DNA of 64,000 nucleotides, taken from positions 1 to 64,000 of the forward strand of contig CANPIM010000006.1 in assembly GCA_947574135.1 (NCBI GenBank), written 5' to 3'. Origin of the DNA: an uncultured Lachnospiraceae bacterium (GTDB taxonomy: Bacteria; Bacillota; Clostridia; Lachnospirales; Lachnospiraceae). Positions 25,853 through 34,017 of the stretch are shown piece by piece. The position numbers and the translations under genes were made by a program. Every line of letters begins with the position of its first letter. The stretch's first letter is position 1. The notes below the pieces were generated by a model. It was not told the DNA's origin. It was given only the letters and a program-made list of their open reading frames with translations, and made no database searches.

Positions 25853-25879
25853 AGATGGGGAAAGAAAGCTCCCCCATCT
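25853..25879 (+). other. Intercistronic hairpin after the aldolase gene
   Basis: AGATGGGG (25853-25860) pairs with CCCCATCT (25872-25879). There is no U-run, so it probably stabilises or partly attenuates the transcript between the aldolase and the first dehydrogenase. Confidence 0.5.
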
Positions 25880-25918
25880 GTCAGGATGACGCGGCAGGCG
25901 CGTCAGAAAGAGGAAAAG

Positions 25919-26884
25919 ATGAAACAGATATTAATTGCGTTTGAGGTGCCGGAAGAATGCTATGCAGCCTATGAAGAGGAATTTGATTTTACCGTAAGCC
26001 TGGGAGCCCCTATGACTACGGAGGAGCTTCTGGAGGTAGTGGACCAGTATGACGGTATTTTTGTGGCAGGTACCCGGGTGAACAAAGAGGTTTTGGATAA
26101 AGGCAGCAGGCTGCTGGTCATTGGAAATAATGGTGTGGGATATGACAATATTGACTGGAAGTATGCCACAGAGAAGGGAGTTCCTGTGGTCAATACGCCT
26201 ACTCAGGTGACGGAAACCACGGCGGAGCATGCGGTGGCCCTGATGATGACCACCATGCGGGGCATTGCCCGCTACGATGACCGGGTGCGCCGGGGAGAAT
26301 GGGGAACCCCTATTTTCACCGATGAAAACATGGAGCTTCACGGGCGAACCTTAGGAATTCTGGGCTTTGGCCGCATTGGAAAAATGGTGTGCAAGAAGGC
26401 CCAGGGACTTGGCATGCAGGTGATTTACTATGATAAATTCCGGGCCAGCGAGGCTGTGGAAAAGGAGTACAATGTCACCTACATGGAATTCGATGAGGTG
26501 CTGGCCAACAGCGATTGTGTCACCTTACATATGCCCTACGTTCCGGAAAATCACCATCTGTTTTCCATGGAAACCTTCCGGAAGATGAAAAAGGACGCCT
26601 ACCTTATTAACGCGGCCCGGGGACCCATTGTGGATGAGAAGGCTCTGGCAGAGGCTCTTGAGACTGGTGTGATTCGGGGAGCCGGACTGGACGTATTTGA
26701 GGAGGAGCCCAAGGTATACGAAGCTTTGAAGCATCTGGATAATGTGGTGATGACGCCTCACGTGGCGAGCGCGGCGAGAAGAACACGCGTTCTTATGGCT
26801 CAGGAGGCCATAGACGGCATGGTAGGGGTGCTGCGTGGAGAGATTCCCTCTAATGTCATCAATCGGGAAGTGCTGGAAAAATAA
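25919..26884 (+). CDS. D-isomer specific 2-hydroxyacid dehydrogenase (first)
   Basis: The protein has 321 residues. The NAD-binding domain has ILGFGRIGKMVCKKAQGLG, and the catalytic residues are found in INAARGPIVDE (Arg), the Glu of FEEEPK and His in VVMTPHVAS. It reduces a 2-oxo acid to a D-2-hydroxy acid or the reverse; phosphoglycerate, hydroxypyruvate or lactate-type substrates are all possible. AGAGGAAA precedes the ATG at 25919. It is the middle gene of aldolase-dehydrogenase-dehydrogenase and is clearly paralogous in fold to the next gene, though only distantly similar in sequence. Confidence 0.88.
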   Translation: MKQILIAFEVPEECYAAYEEEFDFTVSLGAPMTTEELLEVVDQYDGIFVAGTRVNKEVLDKGSRLLVIGNNGVGYDNIDWKYATEKGVPVVNTPTQVTETTAEHAVALMMTTMRGIARYDDRVRRGEWGTPIFTDENMELHGRTLGILGFGRIGKMVCKKAQGLGMQVIYYDKFRASEAVEKEYNVTYMEFDEVLANSDCVTLHMPYVPENHHLFSMETFRKMKKDAYLINAARGPIVDEKALAEALETGVIRGAGLDVFEEEPKVYEALKHLDNVVMTPHVASAARRTRVLMAQEAIDGMVGVLRGEIPSNVINREVLEK

Positions 26885-26917
26885 GAGACAGAGCTTGGAA
26901 AGGAGAGACAAAGCAGG

Positions 26918-27883
26918 ATGAAAATCGTAGTATTGGACGGATATACCCTGAATCCGGGAGATCTGGATTGGAAGGGAATGGAGGCCTTGGGAGAGTGCGT
27001 GGTCTATGAGCGCACCTCTCTGACAGATGTGCAGGAGACCATTCAACGGATTGGAGACGCAGAGGTAGTTATCACCAACAAGACCCCGCTGCCCCGGCAG
27101 GTGTTTGAGGCCTGTCCCCAGATAAAGTATGTAGGCGTACTGGCTACCGGCTACAATGTGGTGGACGGAAAGGCAGCCAGAGATCGGGGAATCCCGGTAA
27201 CCAATATTCCCACCTATGGGACCGCGGCTGTGGGCCAGTTTGCCATCGCCCTTTTGCTGGAGATCTGCCATCACATTGGCTATCATAATCAGACCGTGCA
27301 TGAGGGAAAATGGGAGAACCATGCGGACTGGTGCTACTGGGATTATCCTCTGATAGAGCTGGCCGGAAAGACCATGGGCATCATTGGCTTTGGCCGTATC
27401 GGACAGACCACAGGCCGTATTGCCCAGGCTCTGGGAATGCAGGTGTTGGCCTATGACTCCTTCCATAATCCGGATTTGGAAAGTGAGACCTGCAGGTATA
27501 CGGATCTGGAGGAGCTGCTTCGGACATCGGATGTGATTGCCCTTCATTGTCCCCTGTTTCCGGAGACCGAGGGCATGATCAACAAGGAGACCATTGCCAA
27601 GATGAAGGATGGGGTGATTATTCTCAATAATTCCCGGGGACCCCTGATTGTGGAGGAGGATCTGCGGGATGCCCTGAACAGTGGCAAGGTAGCTGCGGCC
27701 GGGCTGGATGTGGTGTCCACAGAGCCCATCCGGGGAGATAATCCCTTGCTGCAGGCCAAGAACTGCATCATCACCCCCCATATCTCCTGGGCGCCCAAGG
27801 AGTCCAGAAAGCGTCTGATGGACATTGCGGTGGGAAATCTCCAGGCCTTTGTAGATGGAAAGCCTGTGAATGTGGTAAATTAA
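26918..27883 (+). CDS. D-2-hydroxyacid dehydrogenase, glycerate/hydroxypyruvate reductase-like (second)
   Basis: The protein has 321 residues. Its closest pattern is glycerate dehydrogenase/hydroxypyruvate reductase (HprA): KIVVLDGYTLNPGDLDW at the start, VATGYNVVD-type segment LATGYNVVDGKAARDRGI, IIGFGRIGQTTGRIAQALG, and catalytic Arg, Glu and His in NNSRGPLIVEE, STEP and ITPHISWAP. It would interconvert hydroxypyruvate and D-glycerate. GGAAAGGAG is upstream. A strong terminator follows, closing the aldolase operon. Confidence 0.88.
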   Translation: MKIVVLDGYTLNPGDLDWKGMEALGECVVYERTSLTDVQETIQRIGDAEVVITNKTPLPRQVFEACPQIKYVGVLATGYNVVDGKAARDRGIPVTNIPTYGTAAVGQFAIALLLEICHHIGYHNQTVHEGKWENHADWCYWDYPLIELAGKTMGIIGFGRIGQTTGRIAQALGMQVLAYDSFHNPDLESETCRYTDLEELLRTSDVIALHCPLFPETEGMINKETIAKMKDGVIILNNSRGPLIVEEDLRDALNSGKVAAAGLDVVSTEPIRGDNPLLQAKNCIITPHISWAPKESRKRLMDIAVGNLQAFVDGKPVNVVN

Positions 27884-27895
27884 GTGAATCAGAAG

Positions 27896-27941
27896 GCCCT
27901 TTTCTGACAGGGAAGCAGTTCTCTGTCAGAAAAGGGCTTTT
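27896..27941 (+). terminator. Rho-independent terminator of the aldolase operon
   Basis: GCCCTTTTCTGACAG (27896-27910) and CTGTCAGAAAAGGGC (27923-27937) form a perfect 15-bp stem, followed by TTTT. Confidence 0.9.
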
Positions 27942-28074
27942 ATAAGTGCATATGGATTTCTGGCCAAATATGTGATAAGATAAAAAAGAAAGTAGCGTGT
28001 GCCAGAGGAAAGCAGACAGCAGACAGGCACGTTTTTATGAGCAAAGAATACCATCTCGCCACGGTGTGTGTCCA

Positions 28075-28089
28075 TGTCAAGAGATGGTA
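28075..28089 (+). repeat. Short recurrent motif, copy 3
   Basis: TGTCAAGAGATGGTA differs from the 22021 copy at one base and runs directly into the AAGGAG of the following gene. Confidence 0.4.
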
Positions 28090-28094
28090 AGGAG

Positions 28095-28766
28095 ATGGAA
28101 TTGAGGAGACGTTGGATAAAAATAAGCGCTTTGGCAGGTATTTGTCTTGTAATTGTTCTGTGGAAGCTTCCCATGAAAGGGGAGCATGCCGGTTCATCAC
28201 AGACTCCAAATGCAGAGCGCCCCATGCTGGCTATGGACGGCCAAATGTATGTGGACCCCTATATGCCGGTGTCAAGGCTGCCCTATGGGTATGCTCTGGC
28301 TGGGACGCTGGGTGAGGACCAGGCCTACAATACAGGACTGGAGGGGCTGGAATACTACACAAATCCGGACAGAGAGGATGACTTTTATGTATACCAGGAA
28401 TGTGGAACGCCCATAGACATTAACACGGTGGACAGCACTAAGCGGCAGTGGGCCTACGTGCGCTGGATAAAGGCAGTGAATGACGGAGTAGAGAATCGAT
28501 GTCTGACATTGGATGATGTGATGTTTCTGGCCCGGAAGGGAGATTCCCTGGCCTGGACAGACTTTGATTTGTATTCCTATGTGGAGACAGGGTCCGGGCT
28601 GGAAATCCGGATCTATGAAATAGACGAGCGATTTTCTGTCTGGGTAGGCGGGACTGCGTATCCGGAGGAGCCCATGTATTTTTATTTGCAGGCAAAGGAT
28701 GGGACGGATGCGCACATAGATATTCGGGACGAAGATGTGGCGGCCTTTGTGGAGGAGCATGAATAA
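28095..28766 (+). CDS. Membrane-anchored or secreted protein of unknown function
   Basis: The protein has about 223 residues. A basic start (RRRWIK) precedes one hydrophobic segment ISALAGICLVIVLWKL, so it is either anchored or secreted; there is no lipobox. The rest is acidic and rich in Tyr and Trp, with no domain that I recognise. The start is ambiguous: ATG at 28095 is used here, but the TTG at 28101 has better spacing (6 nt) to AAGGAG at 28089-28094, and upstream in-frame starts lack a ribosome site. It stands alone between two transcription units. Confidence 0.6.
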   Translation: MELRRRWIKISALAGICLVIVLWKLPMKGEHAGSSQTPNAERPMLAMDGQMYVDPYMPVSRLPYGYALAGTLGEDQAYNTGLEGLEYYTNPDREDDFYVYQECGTPIDINTVDSTKRQWAYVRWIKAVNDGVENRCLTLDDVMFLARKGDSLAWTDFDLYSYVETGSGLEIRIYEIDERFSVWVGGTAYPEEPMYFYLQAKDGTDAHIDIRDEDVAAFVEEHE

Positions 28767-28865
28767 TTCCAGAAACACCCTGGAAATTTTTTCTTATGTG
28801 GTCTATAATATAGCGAAAGCGGCCGTCTTTGACAAGGGCCGAAAAGGGAAAAGGAGCGTATAAAG

Positions 28866-29783
28866 ATGAAATATTTAATTATCGGCGCCGGGGGAACCGG
28901 TGGATGTATAGGAGCCTATATGACGGAGGCCAAAAAGGATGTGACCCTGATAGCCCGGGGCGCCCACCTGGCGGCTATGCAGAGAGAGGGCCTTCGGATG
29001 GAGACCACCAAAAAGGGAAATTACACGATTTATCCCATAAAGGCTGTGGATATGGATCATTACACAGAGAAGCCGGATGTGATCTTTGTCTGTGTAAAGG
29101 GGTATTCTCTGGAGGAGACCGTCCCCTTTATCCGGAGAGTGGCCAAGCCGGAGACCGTGGTCATTCCCATCCTGAATATTTATGGAACCGGAGGGAGACT
29201 GCAGGAGAAGCTTCCCCAGCTTTTGGTAACCGACGGCTGTATCTATATAGCGTCGGAGATCAGAAAGCCCGGCTGTCTCTGGCAGAACGGAGATATTTTC
29301 CGGGTGGTATTTGGGGTGAGAACTCCCCAAGAATACCGGCCGGTGCTGGAGCAGGTAAAAAGGGATTTGGATGACAGCGGCATTGACGGGGTGCTGTCGG
29401 AGAACATTCAGCGGGACGCTTTACAGAAATTTTCCTACGTATCCCCCATGGCGGCCTGCGGGCAGTATTATGGGGTGAAATGCGGGGCCATGCAGCAGCC
29501 GGGAGAGGTGCGGAATACCTTTGCGGCCCTGATGGGAGAGATAGACCGCCTGGCACAGGCTATGGGCATCCGTTTTACGGAAAACATTGTGGAGACAAAC
29601 CTGAAGATTCTGGATGCTCTGACCCCGGAGGCTTCCACCTCTATGCAGCGGGATATTGAGGCGGGAAAGGCCTCGGAGATCGATGGCCTGATCTATGAGG
29701 TGGTGCGTCTGGGACAGCGGTACGGGGTGGAGCTGCCAGGCTATGAGAAAATTGCCCGGGAGCTGAAACAGCGTGGGTTGTAG
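28866..29783 (+). CDS. Ketopantoate reductase-like (PanE/ApbA family) oxidoreductase
   Basis: The protein has 305 residues. The N-terminal NADP fold reads IIGAGGTGGCIGAYMTEAKK, and the C-terminal ApbA helical domain contains the conserved Lys in ALQKFSYVSPMAA, EIDRLAQAMGI and STSMQRDIEAGKASEIDGL. PanE reduces ketopantoate to pantoate in coenzyme A synthesis, but the family is often multi-copy and this member has no pantothenate neighbours, so the substrate is open. AAGGAG precedes the ATG, and a TATAATATA stretch at 28804 may be its -10. An esterase gene follows closely. Confidence 0.82.
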   Translation: MKYLIIGAGGTGGCIGAYMTEAKKDVTLIARGAHLAAMQREGLRMETTKKGNYTIYPIKAVDMDHYTEKPDVIFVCVKGYSLEETVPFIRRVAKPETVVIPILNIYGTGGRLQEKLPQLLVTDGCIYIASEIRKPGCLWQNGDIFRVVFGVRTPQEYRPVLEQVKRDLDDSGIDGVLSENIQRDALQKFSYVSPMAACGQYYGVKCGAMQQPGEVRNTFAALMGEIDRLAQAMGIRFTENIVETNLKILDALTPEASTSMQRDIEAGKASEIDGLIYEVVRLGQRYGVELPGYEKIARELKQRGL

Positions 29784-29844
29784 GGGATAGAAGAATTGTT
29801 AAAATATGAATGATTTTTCTATGATTTTAGAAAGGAATTTAGAG

Positions 29845-30651
29845 ATGAGACTGAGCGGCACTGTTTTTTCCAATGTCTTGGGGATGGATACGGATATTTC
29901 CCTGATCCTTCCCAACAAGCTTAAGGAGGAGGGCAGCTACCGGGTGGCCTATGTGCTGCATGGATTGTGCGGCAATAACAAAACCTGGCTGGATTATTCC
30001 CTGCTTCCGGTCTATGCCAGCCCAGGGGATGTGGTCTATATCCTGCCGGAGGTACAGCGAAGCTTTTACACAGATATGAAGCATGGGCTTTGTTATTATA
30101 CCTATATTACGGAGGAGCTGCCTCTTATCTGTCAAAATCTTTTTCGCATATCGGCAAAGAGGGAGGATACCATGATTCTGGGGGGCTCCATGGGAGGCTA
30201 TGGGGCTCTTCGTTGCGCCCTGTCCAAGCCGGAGCAGTATGGATTCTGCGGAGCCTTCTCCTCGGGCTGTCTGTTTTTAAAGGAGGGCATGGAGGAGACC
30301 CGGAAGCACGGTATGCGCCCGGAATACCAGAAAAGCTTTGGGGAGCAGCTTATCCAGGATTTCCGCGCAGCCTTTGGGGAGGAGCTTTGCTGGACTCCGG
30401 AGATTGATATTTTGGAGCTGGCCGGAAGCATAAGGGAGCGGGGAAAGCAGCCCCAGCTGTATCTGACCTGCGGCACAAAGGATCCCTTCTATCAGGACCA
30501 TAAGCGGTTCTGCAAAGAATTGGATGGGCTTGGGCTTTCCTATACCTTTGAAGAATGGGAGGCTTCCCACGATTTTCTCTATTTCAATGAGGCCCTGCGG
30601 CGGGCCATAGAGAAATGTTCTCAGGGGAGCGATGGATATGAAGAAAGATAG
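29845..30651 (+). CDS. Esterase, S-formylglutathione hydrolase/FrmB-like fold
   Basis: The protein has 268 residues. Its alpha/beta hydrolase nucleophile elbow is GGSMGGYGALR, with an oxyanion-region YVLHGLCGNNKTW upstream, the acid probably in CGTKDPFYQDH and the His in EASHDFLYF. The family includes acetyl-xylan, feruloyl and S-formylglutathione esterases; the substrate is not predictable here. The ATG at 29845 was preferred because AAAGGAA lies about 8 nt upstream; ATG at 29806 would add 13 residues. No signal peptide is present, so it is cytosolic. Its end overlaps the next gene. Confidence 0.82.
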   Translation: MRLSGTVFSNVLGMDTDISLILPNKLKEEGSYRVAYVLHGLCGNNKTWLDYSLLPVYASPGDVVYILPEVQRSFYTDMKHGLCYYTYITEELPLICQNLFRISAKREDTMILGGSMGGYGALRCALSKPEQYGFCGAFSSGCLFLKEGMEETRKHGMRPEYQKSFGEQLIQDFRAAFGEELCWTPEIDILELAGSIRERGKQPQLYLTCGTKDPFYQDHKRFCKELDGLGLSYTFEEWEASHDFLYFNEALRRAIEKCSQGSDGYEER

Positions 30652-31126
30652 GGCGGATGTACCTAAGAGAGGGTACTATAAAATCTTAAACAGTGTGACA
30701 GCGGCGGCCTTAGCAGGGACCTTTCTCTATTTGATTTACATGTGGAATGGGCTGCCGGAGCAGATTCCCAGTCATTATAACGGGGCAGGGCAGGCGGACG
30801 GCTGGAGTGGGAAGGGAAGCCTGTGGTTTAGCCCTGTTATGGCTGTACTCCTTTACGGGTTTATCAGCCTTATGGAGCAATTTCCCGATCTGTGGAATAC
30901 AGGCATAGAGGTCACTCCCGAGAATAAGGAGCGGGTGCTTGGGGCAGTAAAGACCATGGTGGTATGGACGAAAACCAGTGCGGTGCTTTGCCTTTGCTGG
31001 ATGACCCTGTGCTCTGCCAGGCAGAAAAATCTGGGGGTCTGGTTTCTGCCGGTATTTTTGGGAATGACATTTTTTCCCATTGTTTGGTGCTGCATTCGGA
31101 TTTTTCGCCCGGGAAAGAATCAGTGA
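30632..31126 (+). CDS. DUF1648-domain membrane protein
   Basis: The protein has 164 residues. The DUF1648 signature is visible as MWNGLPEQIPSHYNGAGQADGW after the first membrane segment, with three more hydrophobic segments. The family occurs alone or in SdpI-like immunity proteins of Firmicutes. The start overlaps the esterase gene by 20 bp, so the two are translationally coupled. AGGGGAG precedes the ATG; an ATG two codons later is an alternative. Confidence 0.78.
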   Translation: MDMKKDRADVPKRGYYKILNSVTAAALAGTFLYLIYMWNGLPEQIPSHYNGAGQADGWSGKGSLWFSPVMAVLLYGFISLMEQFPDLWNTGIEVTPENKERVLGAVKTMVVWTKTSAVLCLCWMTLCSARQKNLGVWFLPVFLGMTFFPIVWCCIRIFRPGKNQ

Positions 31127-31137
31127 GGTTGTAGGTT

Positions 31138-32433
31138 ATGGGACATATTACAAGCAGAGATGCATATAAGAATCTGGAGGATCGGATCAACTGGTTTACC
31201 CAGGGAGCTCCGGTTTCTGACAGTCTGTATCAGATTTTACAGGTGTTGTACACGGAAAAGGAGGCCAAATGGGTAGCGAAGCTTCCGGTGCGGCCCTTTA
31301 CGGCTAAGCGGGCGGCCCGGATCTGGAATACCACGGAGGCCCGGGCAGAGAAATTTCTGGAGCATTTGTGTGAGAAGGCGCTCCTGGTGGACTCCTTTCA
31401 CCAGGGAGTGCGCAAGTTTGTTATGCCGCCGCCCATGGCCGGGTTTATTGAGTTTGCCCTGATGCGGACCAGGGGGGACATTGACCAGAAGCTTTTAAGC
31501 CAGCTCTACTATCAGTATATGAATGTGGAGGAGGATTTTGTCAAGGATCTGTTTTACGCCACAGAGACCAAGCTTGGCCGGGTGTTTGTCCAGGAGCCGG
31601 TGCTGACCACGGAGAATACCCTTCATATTTTAGATTATGAGCGGGCCAGCCACATTGTGGAGGAGGCGGAATATATTGGCCTTGGTACCTGCTACTGCCG
31701 GCATAAGATGCTCCATGTGGGGCATCCCTGCGAGATCCATGCGCCCCTGGACGTGTGCCTGACCTTTGGCAATGTGGCCCGGTCTCTGGCGCAGAACGGC
31801 GGCTATGCCCGGCTCATTGACAAGGCGGAGGCCATGGATGCCCTGGAGCGCTCCTATGCCCACAATCTGGTGCAGATCGGGGAAAATGTCCGGGAGGATC
31901 CGGCCTTTATCTGTAATTGCTGTGGCTGCTGCTGTGAGGCTCTCCAGGCGGCCCGGCGGTTTAGCCCCATGCAGCCCGTAGCCACAACGAACTATATTCC
32001 CAGGGTGGAGGAGAGCTCCTGCGTGGGCTGCGGAAAATGCGCCAAGGCCTGTCCCATTCAGGCCATTTCCATGAAGGAGGGAGCTGACGGACGGAAGCGG
32101 GCCGTGGTGGATACAGAGATCTGCCTGGGCTGCGGGGTGTGCGCCCACAACTGTCCCACCAAAGCCCTGGAGCTAAAGCGCCGGCCTATGCAGGTGATCA
32201 CGCCGGTAAACAGCACCCACCGCTTTGTGCTGCAGGCCATTGAAAAGGGGACCCTGCAAAATCTGGTCTTTGACAACCAGGCCTTTGCAAATCACCGGGC
32301 CATGGCAGCAGTGTTTGGGACGATTCTGAAGCTGCCGCCGTTGAAGCAGGCCTTGGCCAGTAAGCAGTTTAAGTCCATTTATCTGGATAAGCTTCTTTCC
32401 AGTCAGTTAAATCGGGAGAAAAGACATTCATAA
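31138..32433 (+). CDS. 4Fe-4S ferredoxin-like protein with extra cysteine clusters
   Basis: The protein has 431 residues. Residues about 1-100 look like a winged-helix region. Then CYCRHK (about 185-190), an unusual CNCCGCCC cluster (about 260-267) and two classical [4Fe-4S] motifs, CVGCGKCAKACP and CLGCGVCAHNCP, follow (about 295-345). It resembles 4Fe-4S dicluster proteins of unknown function in Clostridia that may shuttle electrons. The helical C-terminal tail has no recognised domain. It starts 11 bp after the DUF1648 gene, with only a weak ribosome site, and is followed by a strong terminator. Confidence 0.8.
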   Translation: MGHITSRDAYKNLEDRINWFTQGAPVSDSLYQILQVLYTEKEAKWVAKLPVRPFTAKRAARIWNTTEARAEKFLEHLCEKALLVDSFHQGVRKFVMPPPMAGFIEFALMRTRGDIDQKLLSQLYYQYMNVEEDFVKDLFYATETKLGRVFVQEPVLTTENTLHILDYERASHIVEEAEYIGLGTCYCRHKMLHVGHPCEIHAPLDVCLTFGNVARSLAQNGGYARLIDKAEAMDALERSYAHNLVQIGENVREDPAFICNCCGCCCEALQAARRFSPMQPVATTNYIPRVEESSCVGCGKCAKACPIQAISMKEGADGRKRAVVDTEICLGCGVCAHNCPTKALELKRRPMQVITPVNSTHRFVLQAIEKGTLQNLVFDNQAFANHRAMAAVFGTILKLPPLKQALASKQFKSIYLDKLLSSQLNREKRHS

Positions 32434-32438
32434 CAAGC

Positions 32439-32488
32439 CTCCCCTCCCTTTACAGGATACGCGCACCTGTCAAGGGAGGGGAGTTTTT
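32439..32488 (+). terminator. Rho-independent terminator after the ferredoxin-like gene
   Basis: CTCCCCTCCCTT (32439-32450) pairs perfectly with AAGGGAGGGGAG (32472-32483), followed by TTTTT. Confidence 0.92.
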
Positions 32489-32508
32489 CCTGATTTTCCA
32501 GGATTTCC

Positions 32509-33725
32509 CTATTGCTTTTTGGCGTAAATTCGAATGCTTTCTAATTGCGGAAAGCGACTCAGCATTCCATCTCCTTCTAATTCCTGAATATGCAAAACCA
32601 GTCGTTGTCCGGAAGCATCCACGTATTCCATCTCGTATTCGCCGGAGCTTCCTTCCTCCCAGCCGGACTGCCTTAAGAGAAAGCCGGCGCCCACTTCCCC
32701 TCTCATTAAATCCGGTATCAGGCGAAGCCCTTCCACCGTATGTCCGCTTCCTATGTGCATTTCGATCATATGAATTATTTCAGTGTCCGGCGCAATCAAT
32801 ACGGCAAGAGTATCATTTTCAAGCCGTTTCCATTCTCCCTCACTTCCTGTCTCCTGGAGCTCTTCCCCTGTCTCTTCCAGCAAGACGGTAAGCTTCTGCC
32901 CCAGATAATGGGAAAGTTCCCGGGATGGGGGAACCGGAATATCCGAAAAGGGAATATCCTGCACATCTGTCAGATAGCTTTCGTATTGTTCTTCTGAAAT
33001 TTCACGCTTCTCTGTGCCTTCCGAATAATACAGCGTGGCAGTAGCCGTGTCCGGAGATCCCACAGTAAATTTTCGATAGCGGTTGTCGTCAAGCTTTTCC
33101 ATTGTAGAGAATGCATAGAGAGTCCTTACCCCTCCCCCAGTCCGCCCATCTGCTGCAGCTCATATAAAGACTCCACACCCTCCGGTAAATCAAAGAGCAT
33201 CATTCCTTTATAGACAAGGGCCTGATAATTTGGAGAATATTGAAAGGGACCCTGATAGTTGATGTTCGTAAAGAGGAGAGATATTTCTTTTGTATCCATA
33301 TCATAACTGTATACAAAATAATTACGCAAAGGGTCCTTATCCGGATATTCTATCTCTGCAGAGGTAAGAGCCAGCTCCTGGATTCCATCCTGATTTATAT
33401 CCAAAAGGGCATACTGGGTGATGGGCAGCCAGTATTCCAGCAGCATTTCGCTAAAGCCTTCCTCAAACTTTAATTCATCCACAAACTTTGCATAGGCCTG
33501 CAGCTCTTCCGTTTTGTCGCTCCATAAATCCTCCAGACAATTTACAGGCTGCGCCGGGGATTCCTGCGGCAAATCCTCTTCCTCCTGGGCGGGAGCCTCC
33601 TCCAGGTTTGTCTCCGCCTCCTCCTTGGCCTGGACAGGCGCCTCTGGAGCTGTTTCCTCCTGCTTTTGGCAGGATACCAGGAAAACCATGCAAAACAGTA
33701 AGAATAAATAAAAGCATTTCTTCAC
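32509..33725 (-). pseudogene. Lipoprotein gene split by a one-base frameshift in a G-rich run
   Basis: The first part (33725 to 33126) encodes 199 residues: a GTG start after GGAGG, a signal peptide with lipobox FLVSC, an acidic linker, and LLDINQDGIQELAL, an EF-hand-like DINQDG element seen in Clostridial lipoproteins. It stops at a TAA right after two G-runs (CTGGGGGAGGGG, complement of 33126-33138). In another frame the sequence continues as VRTLYAFSTMEKLDDNRYRK into about 198 more residues ending at 32509. One extra base in the G-runs would restore a protein of about 405 residues. The second part has no good ribosome site, which supports a single broken or slippage-controlled gene. Confidence 0.75.
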
Positions 33726-33782
33726 AATACATTTCCTCCCGGTGCCATTTGTTATAGTTTGTTCAATGTGGATTGCTTGTTT

Positions 33783-33811
33783 AGTATAACACAGGAGCAG
33801 GGAATTTGTAA
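33783..33811 (-). promoter_or_regulatory. Promoter of the frameshifted lipoprotein gene
   Basis: On the minus strand TTACAA (complement of 33806-33811) and TATACT (complement of 33783-33788) are 17 bp apart. Confidence 0.6.
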
Positions 33812-33892
33812 CCCGTATTTTATTCGGTTTATGAGAGATCAGTAGGTTGTATTTGGCAGTCTATATTGCTATATTGCTTTTAGGATTTTTCA

Positions 33893-33921
33893 TTGCAGAA
33901 TCTAAAAAATTGCGCTATAAT
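33893..33921 (+). promoter_or_regulatory. Sigma-70 promoter of ilvE
   Basis: TTGCAG (33893-33898) and TATAAT (33916-33921) are separated by 17 bp. The transcript leader would be about 90 nt. Confidence 0.75.
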
Positions 33922-33938
33922 GAAAAGCAAGCTTTGGC

Positions 33939-34004
33939 CGGACTTTTTATGCCAGAGTCCGCACCCGAGAATGAGGAGAAATGCGGCCGCCCTCAGGACG
34001 GCGG
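33939..34004 (+). other. Two small hairpins in the ilvE leader
   Basis: CGGACT (33939-33944) pairs with AGTCCG (33956-33961), and CCGCC (33987-33991) pairs with GGCGG (34000-34004) just ahead of the AGGAGG. No T-box core was found, so control by branched-chain tRNA is not supported by what is visible. Confidence 0.4.
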
Positions 34005-34017
34005 ATAGGAGGAGAAT

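Noticed and set aside
32468..32482. TGTCAAGGGAGGGGA as a further copy of the short recurrent motif
   Set aside because: It is fully explained as the right arm of the terminator at 32439-32488.
33852..33870. TTGGCAG...TTGCT resembling a sigma-54 promoter upstream of ilvE
   Set aside because: The GG and GC elements are 13 bp apart instead of 12, and a good sigma-70 promoter lies just downstream.
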